Source: Solen grandis (taxonomy: Eukaryota > Mollusca > Bivalvia > Adapedonta > Solenidae). From it: 64,000 nt of DNA. The stretch is from NCBI GenBank assembly GCA_021229015.1, contig CM037777.1, positions 55,753,089 through 55,817,088 of the forward strand, read 5' to 3'. Below, in pieces: positions 57,650 through 64,000 of the stretch; within the stretch, counting starts at the first letter, position 1; each line of letters begins with the position of its first letter. The position numbers and the translations under genes are program-made. The notes under the pieces were generated by a model. The model did not search any database and was not told the DNA's origin. It saw only the letters and a program-made list of their open reading frames with translations.

Positions 57650-58260
57650 ATATGCTGCTATATTATGACAGTATAGGTCTAAGAAATTGGGCAACGTCAG
57701 TCAAACAATACCAATATAACAACCTATATAAAAATGGATTTGGATATATATGGGAAATCAATATGTAGGTAATCAAAAGTTATTTTATTCAACTATGTAA
57801 ATAGTCTTAAAGACCAATACATTCAACTTTGGCAATCTCGTTGTTTGTAAAAAAGAAAATAAACACTTTATTTAAATTATAAAATACGCTATGATTTTGA
57901 AATTATATAACGGTAATAGATTTTGCAAAGTTTTTAAAATGTATGGCTAAATTCAGCAGTTCTTGTCATTACCTGTTTATTGAGACCGGTCGACACCATA
58001 ATATATCTAGAGATCGCATATGTCTATATTGTAATTCCTCCCAGAATGACGAATATAACTTTACCCTGATATATTCTGTTTGTCTTTATACCGTGCATTT
58101 GAAAAACGGACATTCTTTTTATCAGGAATTGAATAAAGAAAACAAATGGGAATTGATTCATAAACGATCGGTGTGTATTCTTTGAAGAATAAGCTTCTGC
58201 GATGTATGTTATAACATGTACATGAATTATGTATATGGGCCGGGTGCCTTTTGAACAATA
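57650..58260 (+). pseudogene. LINE 3' fragment (decayed)
   Basis: A broken frame with blocks typical of the C-terminus of the LINE type at 15530-18870: YNNLYKNGFGYIWEI-like, then CHYLFIETGRHHNISRDRIC with LYCNSSQNDEYNFTLI, a C-x2-C/H motif before the end of ORF2. The 3' tail reads tatatgggccgggtgccttt. 5'-truncated and full of stops. Confidence 0.75.
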
Positions 58261-59878
58261 ATTAATTGAATTGAGTTATTTAAGCAATGGTAATTGTCAA
58301 AAGAGAGAAAACAATGATCTTTAGTGCAATGCATATATTATACGCTTGCTTTATTACCAAGTTATGCTTCAATGTGTAACGTTTCATGATTTAAATGAAT
58401 AAGTCGTTCGTAATCAGTCTTTATATTGAAATAATTTGCTGCAATCATAACACGAGTATAAATATCTCTGCAATAATCTAAATTATCTATTTTATAACCC
58501 CTTCAAACTGTGTACATTAGTTGATCATTGTTTGAAAACGTGTAACGCATATAATAGCAAGTACAAACGAAATCATTTAAAGGTTCGGATAACCTTTTGT
58601 TATCTTCTACTTGTGATATCATCTATGTTGAAATGTTTTCTGGCCTGTTTCCATGTACAGTGGAAAAATTGGGTATCACAACCTACTAGATACTAAGAAA
58701 AACTGCACATGTGTATTTTATGTGTGTATCATAGAGAAATATCAGAGGTCGATATTAATATAAAAAGACAAGTTCACCTTTCTTGCCTCAGGCACTGATA
58801 TTTCATGATAATACAAATTATTACTGATTTTTCACAATGATCCAAAATCATAATAGTTTAAAATATATATCTTAATTTGTTATTATTAATGTATTGTGTA
58901 TTTCCTTTGGAAATGCTTCACCGACCTCACATGATAAAACGTGAACCGGACAGGGTTACTATTCAATACCAGTCATAATATAAAAAGCAAGAAATATCTT
59001 TAAAAAAAGATACTCGGCCGTGGTAACCAGCTTGATGATTGGTTCTGAATAGTTTAACGTGTAATAACAGATTTTGTTGTTGGTTTAATAGTTGTGTAAT
59101 TCCTGTGTCAGTGCAGCTCTTTGAAATACCACGGATCCAAATATTTTTTACAATCTTGGTAGACACTTACAACCTTAAAACATTAGACTTCGTTTCGCGG
59201 GCTATAAAACGAAACCGGATGTTACGTTTTTGTTGAATATAGGATCTGTCAGGGTCGAACAATCAATTACGAAATCTATGTGTTCTACTCTTCAAGTTAA
59301 CCTTAAAAGGTGCAGTGTCTTACTCTATTCGGGACAAATCGTTCGCAGGGGAAAAACTTCAACTTTTAAAACAAACATAGATCAAAATAACTCGTTTCTG
59401 CAACTCCTTTCTTTTCTTTTGACTAATATTACAATGACCAATGGGAATTTAGCAAATATATAATAACCAATAAAAAGCCTAATTTTATTCCGCTTCATTA
59501 CTGTGTGTTTCACAGGAGGTCAGGGTGAAAATAAACGGCCTAACGGCCGAAAAACAGACAGTCCAGAAACCGACCCACATACTAAGTTATAGCACTTATT
59601 TTTCCCTGCGTTTGTTTGATCATTTATGATTTGAGCTTCATGTGGAAACGAGTTACATAATTAAAATGGATATTTTTCTGTAATACGAGGCTGGATAAAA
59701 TTGGCTATTATAAAGAAAAAGGTGGAAAGAACTACAATGAACTTAATACTTCAAAATGTCCAGGTTAAACATTTGGTACATGTTGTGTGTTTGAAACATA
59801 TTCCCGCATCATTCGTATTTTGGAGACTTTCTGTCAACACAAGAAAGAAAAAGCACTGTTATATAGCACTATCTCGCT
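58261..59878. other. Non-coding stretch, no gene recognised
   Basis: AT-rich. Short frames at 58963-59463 and 59701-59961 show no recognised domain. Confidence 0.45.
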
Positions 59879-60403
59879 TTAAGGTCTTCCCATCCTACTG
59901 CGACCAAATCCATCAAAGCCATGTATATAACTTAACAATACACATGTATATAAGCTTGTAAAGTGTCAAACAAAGGTAATCTTTGGAGCAAAGTGACATG
60001 TTATGACAAGTGACAGAAGTTTTTTTATTACCTCCCCTTGATTATTTTGTCGCCATGAGTTATCTCCCCTGTAAACTAAAACAAGTGATTTTCACCTTTT
60101 TCCTATGGTAAAGTTTAGATTTTTTCACGAAAGTTGATACAAAATCATAAAATGCATCTTTCTATCATGGGGTTTTCTCATAAATCAAATTCAGTTTTTC
60201 ATATTCACAGAAAATACATATTTTCCATAGACTTCAATGTTAACTGCGGATTATCCCCGCCAGATTAGATAAAAATTGAAGAAAAAAAACACTTGGTGAA
60301 ATATTTTTATTTTTGAATGTCTTCAAAGTGACAAAATTTCATAGAAATATAACAATCCTGTGGCAAGATACGGAATATGGCTATTAGGATGGGAAGATTT
60401 TAA
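59879..60403. mobile_element. TTAA-flanked inverted-repeat element, family D (copy 2)
   Basis: Flanked by TTAA at 59879-59882 and 60400-60403. Ends are ggtcttcccatccta and taggatgggaagatt. Collinear with 40506-41029 over its full length with many small differences, so the copies are old. Confidence 0.9.
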
Positions 60404-61474
60404 ACAAGATACCAAAACCAGACACATTATCGGACAAACAAGTCCAGACACCTCCTTTATGTCCTTCAAGCTAAGCAACTCTGCTATGCCAATACCATTC
60501 GTAACATCTTTGGTATGATCTAGTCAAAAGATTCTCCCATTTCAGAGGTGCGTACGTGAAGAACTAAGATAATGAGGTCAGTTAAGCAGTTCCTGAAACT
60601 CAGATTTTATTTAGGGTTTTGGTGAAATATTCAGTAATGTTTCAATGTTGATAACAGTGACATCATAACATGACCAAAAGTCTCAGAACATGATCTGAAC
60701 ATATCAAACTCCGAGATCAAAGTAAATATGTCAAGACTCGTATTGCCTTCCATTTCCTGCATAACATGAATGTATCTTGTAAAATCACTTCAGTCGTAAA
60801 TGAATGAAGCTTATCTACGAAAATAGAGGGAACCAGAAAAATGTAAATACTAAAACTATATTAGAACTGAAAACACCAGTGTGTTTTCTATAATATGTGA
60901 CGCAGCATGTACAATATGCAGAATAATCCTTTATGATTAGACGCTTAACTTTGGACATATTTTACAGATATACTAATGGAAGCTATAATAACAAAACGTT
61001 CTCATCCTTCCGTTATATCAAAAATAAGTTTATTAAGTCAGTATACACTACACATTAATGATGGGTTGATAAGCAACGGTTCCGAAAGCAAATACTGTCA
61101 CAACTATATCTATATGTTGAATCTTTAAGCTTCCCATAATTCTATTAGGTGAATTATGCAAGAAAATTCCTGTATTTATGTGCAAGATTATTTTATCTAA
61201 ATGACTATTTAGCCATATATTATATTGACTTTTATCTTCTGCCAAAACATTGAAACGGAAACAATAAATACCAATGGGATCAGTCGGTGTGTATTGTAAC
61301 TGAGCAAATTATCATTTCTCTGAAGATAACTTTACCGAGAGTGCAGATAACTGCTGATATCTTGAAAAGTATTGATTTTTGTAAATAACATCATTAACCT
61401 GGTTTATAACCGTTTAATATTGGACCTGAAGTTTCAAACTAATTCGGGGGAGAAGTAATAACATGAAAAAATCG
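60404..61474. other. Non-coding stretch, no gene recognised
   Basis: AT-rich, no frame or repeat of note. Confidence 0.45.
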
Positions 61475-61820
61475 ACTTCTTCTGCTTCTCCTTCCTCTTA
61501 TTCGTCTTCTATTGTAATGGCTAGTCATCATTTTCTGATTGTTATGGCCAAATTTTTGACCTACGGTCAAGGATCACCCACGCATGAATCCTGTTTTTTG
61601 GTAAAGAGACATCATCGGAGGAGACAGTGGCTGGCTACACGGGAGTCCGGGTGCGATACCCTAGCTCATTTTGCGAAAGAGACCCCTTGATTCTTTTACG
61701 TGCCCAGTGTATAGCACCCATACACGGGATACAAGTTCCTGGGTAGAACCAGTACTGAGTATTCCGAGTTCCCATAGCAATCCCATTTCACCAAGTGCCA
61801 GGCAAGGATGCATCTGATAC
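61475..61820 (-). mobile_element. SINE family 3 (copy 2, minus), head degraded
   Basis: Collinear with 10760-11150: ttttctgattgttatggcc, gagacatcatcgga, gggagtccgggtgcgatacc, cgagttcccatagcaa. The tRNA-like head at the right end is lost or too diverged to see. Confidence 0.75.
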
Positions 61821-63285
61821 CAATTTTATACGTTAATTATAGACAACATAGACACTCGCTGTCTAGCTACATTGACAGCACTCAGACATCGTCTCTATCT
61901 TACAACACTGACAATACATAGCCACTTACTATCACTTACTATTACTTTAATACTGTGTTAATTTGTGTTTTGCTTAGTTTGTAGAATTGCCCAATGATTT
62001 GATAGAAACAATCTCCTCACAAATAAAAATGTGTTTCTTTCAAAAGAGAATAAGCAAGACGTGATGGTATTATGAACATTATATTTCGGGCAATTTTTCG
62101 TGGGTTTTTTTCATCAAAAGTACGTCAATGGTCAATGCCAAGGTTACTGCATAATGAGGAGGTCCATCAACATAGGCAACTGTCCAAATATTCGAGTTAT
62201 CCAATGAAGCAAATAGAGTTATTATAGCAGATAAAACAAAAGGTAAACCTGTACCGACACTACTTTTTATCAAAAGTACGTCAAAGATGAAGGTCATAGT
62301 CACAAGGTCAAATGCATAAAATAATATAAAGAAATATACATTTAAGAAATAGTCTAACTATTGAATCAATCCATTGAAAAAGCATAAAAATACAGAATAT
62401 TAAAAAAGTCAATCTGAGCGGACATCCAATTCCCGCCCGGTAATTTAAGAGATGGAGTTATTTTTTTTGAAAAATCTGTTATCTGTTTTGTGGTATCTCT
62501 AGGCAAGTTGGGAGATAATTTGAGCGCGTTTATAGGTCAAGATAAAGTTTATCTTTCTGTCTTGTGAGCTAGCCATTCAATGTATCGTTCTTGCTTTTAT
62601 GGGTAATGAAACGTACGTAGATTTCATCATAATTGTCATGGTCATAAATAACTCTAAATGTGATTGTTATAGTTCAATGAAGTGAATGCCCTCCTTATAA
62701 TTTCAAGCTTCAAATCAAGTTTATTGTCAAACTCTTGCCTCGTGATTTGTAAGTTTCCCAATGCCCTTTGTGCAATGGGCTATGAACATAAACGGTTTAT
62801 ACGAATTAAACATTTAAATGATGGTATTAACTTCAGAGAAACTAAAGTCATGATTTGAAAAGGCATGATACTATATGGATATAAGCAATATATGCAAAAA
62901 AAATCAAATACTATAAGATATACTGGAAAACAACAATGCTCATATTTAATATTGAATTTAAACAAAAAAATGCATAAATTATGAACACGAAACTAAAAAC
63001 ATTTTAAGGTTTCTGAATTGAACTCATTCAGCGATTGAACTTCATGATACATGTCAGACTGCAATGCAAATATTGAGTCATTCAATTATCAAACGGACAG
63101 TAATTACTAGCACGTTTAAAGGTTACTATTACCCTTGGTTATTATAAACGTATACATGCATTGATACACGTAAAGATTATCAGGTGGTTCAAGGGAAAAA
63201 TGATGAATCTGTATTTGCTCAAGATATCTCTGCATTTAACGAAGAAGAAGACTGGGTATACACATGTATTGTTTTGCAAATATCG
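61821..63285. other. Non-coding stretch with a weak local repeat
   Basis: The phrase atcaaaagtacgtcaa occurs at about 62114 and 62269 with nearby gaaggtcatagtcacaaggt-like text, a two-copy diverged tandem of about 155 bases. No gene recognised. Confidence 0.45.
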
Positions 63286-63289
63286 GTCG

Positions 63290-63830
63290 GTCTATCTATC
63301 CGTCCACTTTGTATCAGATCGATAACTTGAGAACCCTTAAACCTATATTCCTCAAAAAGTATAGGGAGTTAGGCTATACCTTGATTTTTTGGTCCAATGT
63401 CATAGGTGAAGGTCGAGGTGACATTGAATGTAAAAATTGTTTCCGATCGATAACTTGAGAACGCTTGACACCGATTATTCAAACTTGAGGGTGTTGGGTC
63501 ATGAAAAGTAGATGACCCCTTTCGATGTTTGGGTCACTAGATCAAAGGTCACGGTTGCAGTGATTGTTCATGTGAAAATTACTTCTGATTTATTCCTTGA
63601 AAATTCTTGAGACATCTTCACTCAAACTTTTTGTTTGGTAATGACTAGCAGATGACCCCATTGATTTTGATTTTGGGGTGATTACGTCAAGGTTACAGTG
63701 ACCTTGAATGTTCAAATCGTTTCTGATACATAACTAGAGAAAGCTTGAGCCCACATTATTTAAACTAGATATGGTGCTGGGTCATGGCCAGTAGATGACC
63801 CTCTTTGAGTGAAATTTAAAATTGAAATTT
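63290..63830. repeat. Tandem repeat of about 140 bp (four diverged copies)
   Basis: Landmarks gataacttgagaaccctt (about 63321), gataacttgagaacgcttg (63450), ttccttgaaaattcttgag (63593) and cataactagagaaagcttg (63731) recur with periods of 130-143. Other shared text includes gggtcatg...agtagatgacccc and gtcaaggttacagtgacctt. The last unit ends near a small inverted repeat (tgagtgaaatttaaaattga, gaaatttcactca). Confidence 0.85.
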
Positions 63831-64000
63831 CACTCAAATTTTATTTGTGGTAACGTATTTCATTAAGGGGGCATATGTGTCGTACCGACAACTTTTGTTA
63901 TATACACTTTTCACTCGAGGCATTGCGGAGTGAAGACGTTTATATTGTTAAATTGTTCCACCAACCCATCCATCTCGAATGATTACATAAGAATGGATAT
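63831..64000. other. Window end, nothing recognised
   Basis: Short non-coding sequence. Confidence 0.4.

Overview
This window looks like animal nuclear DNA, most likely from a bivalve mollusc (a heterodont clam is my guess). It is AT-rich, intron-rich and dominated by transposable elements. It has spliced genes with GT-AG introns, tRNA-derived SINEs, several LINE types, a Gypsy-type LTR retrotransposon and many short inverted-repeat elements. There is nothing bacterial, no operon and no CRISPR array. Two 100-base runs of N (1901-2000 and 52001-52100) are assembly gaps.

One well-supported host gene spans 6733-21621 on the plus strand. I assembled four exons by eye: 6733-6811, 14060-14727, 20483-20587 and 21103-21621. 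All splice sites and intron phases agree, giving 456 codons. The product looks like a type II Golgi or secretory-pathway membrane protein. It has a short N-terminal anchor, a stem made of about 9.5 copies of a 13-residue repeat that each carry an Asn-Ser-Ser N-glycosylation sequon, and a lumenal domain resembling the DUF1647 glycosyltransferase-like family. Its introns hold SINEs, small inverted-repeat elements, a G-poor minisatellite and a decayed LINE that was itself hit by a SINE and a piggyBac-like element.

From 22.2 to 29.6 kb lies a complex repeat field: a 189-bp satellite, a longer unit of about 800 bp, a 330-bp sub-tandem, a candidate solo LTR, and a pair of hairpin repeats at the right edge. 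From 32.37 to 33.48 kb, three small exons with matching phases and a poly(A) signal encode the C-terminal 54 residues or so of a small cysteine-rich protein I do not recognise.

A Gypsy-type LTR retrotransposon (34711-39459, minus strand) is complete at its ends: two LTRs, a primer-binding site, a polypurine tract and a 5-bp target duplication. Its coding region is broken in several places. It interrupts an older open frame of unknown nature. From 42.7 to 51.8 kb, one plus-strand LINE is split by an L1/Tx1-like LINE on the minus strand, flanked by a 13-bp target duplication, and part of the junction is duplicated in tandem.

The right arm (52.1-64 kb) is mostly non-coding. It has one C2H2 zinc-finger frame next to the second gap, one possible minus-strand exon (56806-57026), a LINE 3' fragment, the second copies of two elements seen further left, and a tandem repeat of about 140 bp near the right end.
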